Origin: Setophaga petechia
Lineage: Eukaryota > Chordata > Aves > Passeriformes > Parulidae
Length of the DNA: 64,000 nt
Assembly (NCBI GenBank): GCA_024362935.1
Contig: JANCRA010000124.1
Location: 1-64,000 of the forward strand
Reading direction: 5' to 3'
Each line of letters begins with the position of its first letter. Positions within the stretch are counted from its first letter, which is position 1. The position numbers were made by a program, and so were the translations under genes. Below, one piece after another: positions 63,201-64,000 of the stretch. The notes under the pieces are model-generated. The model was not told the origin of the DNA and ran no database searches. It saw nothing but the letters and a program-made list of their open reading frames with translations.

Positions 63201-64000
63201 CAAAGAGTGAGGAAAAGACAGTATCGAGCACTTCCGTCTTTATCTATGCCTCTTTTCATAAAAACTGACTGCCTGATTTAGCCCACATTTTTCTTGTTTA
63301 GACTTTCACTGTTGATGCAGAGGCATGACTGACAAGATTGGATTTTGATATTTGTTTTGCCCAAGGTGAAACAGAAATTACTTCTGTAAAAACAAAGAAT
63401 GATAAATTCATTGGTATTATCTCTCAATGACAAGTTCTAGATTATGATGAGAGTCCATCATGCACTTATATTACACAACAATTACTATGGAAGTGTCCCT
63501 TCAAGCTGCTCTTTAATGAACAAAGAATCCCTTTTCCTATAGAGAAATTATTCCTGCAGACTTACAGTTTATCTAAAAGGAAACTTCTTTACCATTTTCA
63601 TTCTTTTTCCTTATTTTCATTCCATACAGCAGTTTTATCATATCATACCTTTCTTTCAATTGAGATCCCTTGAGTTGTTCTACCAGGAGATTACCATACT
63701 TAGACTTGATGTTCCTAGGAAAACACATCAATGTAACATTTCTGAAAGGCCAAGTTGTTTCCTGTTGTCCCTTAGGAGACAATATCACTTCGTCCTATCG
63801 TTGTTTAAATGTACCAAGAGCTTTTTGGCACTGTGCCAGAACAGAGCTGTCAAGATTGTAAATTCAAGTTATAACCCAAGGAGTGTTCACAATTTTATCT
63901 TATGCTGAGCTGCCTAACATCAAAAGAAATATTGAGAACACAACCAGCCTTCTGCATCCCTGAAATTTGCAGCTGCAGAAGCCTCTGATTTAAAGGAGTT
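63201..64000. other. Unassigned non-coding stretch at the window end
   Basis: No feature is recognised. The overlapping frames of 60-80 codons on both strands at 63.57-63.91 kb have no domain. Confidence 0.45.

Overview
The window is vertebrate nuclear DNA, most likely from a songbird or close relative. It is AT-rich and has no dense coding. It carries many copies of the avian LINE CR1 and three solo long terminal repeats (LTRs) of endogenous retroviruses whose sequence types resemble those of passerine genomes. The species assignment is inferred from remembered repeat types, not from a database search. I see no bacterial features, no tRNA or rRNA gene and no CRISPR array.

I find no protein-coding gene that I can defend. 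Open frames are short and scattered. The longest ones fall on a pentanucleotide satellite (53.8-54.4 kb), on an LTR (28.3-29.1 kb), on CR1 copies, or look like chance. The stretch reads as a gene desert or a very long intron. The only hint of a host transcript is a 3'-UTR-like segment at about 3.3-3.5 kb on the + strand, with AU-rich elements, a Pumilio-type site and a polyadenylation signal.

Layout: 1-2.55 kb unassigned; 2.55-3.07 kb possible old LTR; 3.3-3.5 kb 3'-UTR-like segment; 3.5-18 kb unassigned, with two hairpin-forming inverted repeats and a CR1 tail at 18 kb; 18.2-27.6 kb unassigned, including a GC-richer patch at 21.4-21.85 kb and a purine tract at 26.2-26.4 kb; 27.64-29.01 kb solo LTR with a 5-bp target-site duplication; 29.57-31.02 kb two CR1 copies; 31-39.5 kb unassigned with microsatellites; 39.48-42.69 kb two CR1 fragments flanking a 381-bp sequence present twice with no difference; 43.10-43.53 kb solo LTR with a 6-bp duplication; 46.66-47.30 kb solo LTR with a 5-bp duplication; 50.9-51.5 and 52.96-53.22 kb CR1; 53.86-54.23 kb a pure (GGGAA) array of 73 units; 56.82-57.96 kb the best-preserved CR1 copy, still showing its reverse transcriptase motif; 62.25-63.2 kb an old antisense CR1 reverse-transcriptase region.

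The elements do not form a pathway. The biology on view is genome turnover: LINE and retrovirus insertion, LTR-LTR recombination leaving solo LTRs, replication slippage and a recent local duplication. I did not find a new molecular system. The items most worth following are the identical 381-bp duplicate, the long pure GGGAA array, the 18-bp perfect hairpin at 14.66 kb and the 3'-UTR-like segment.
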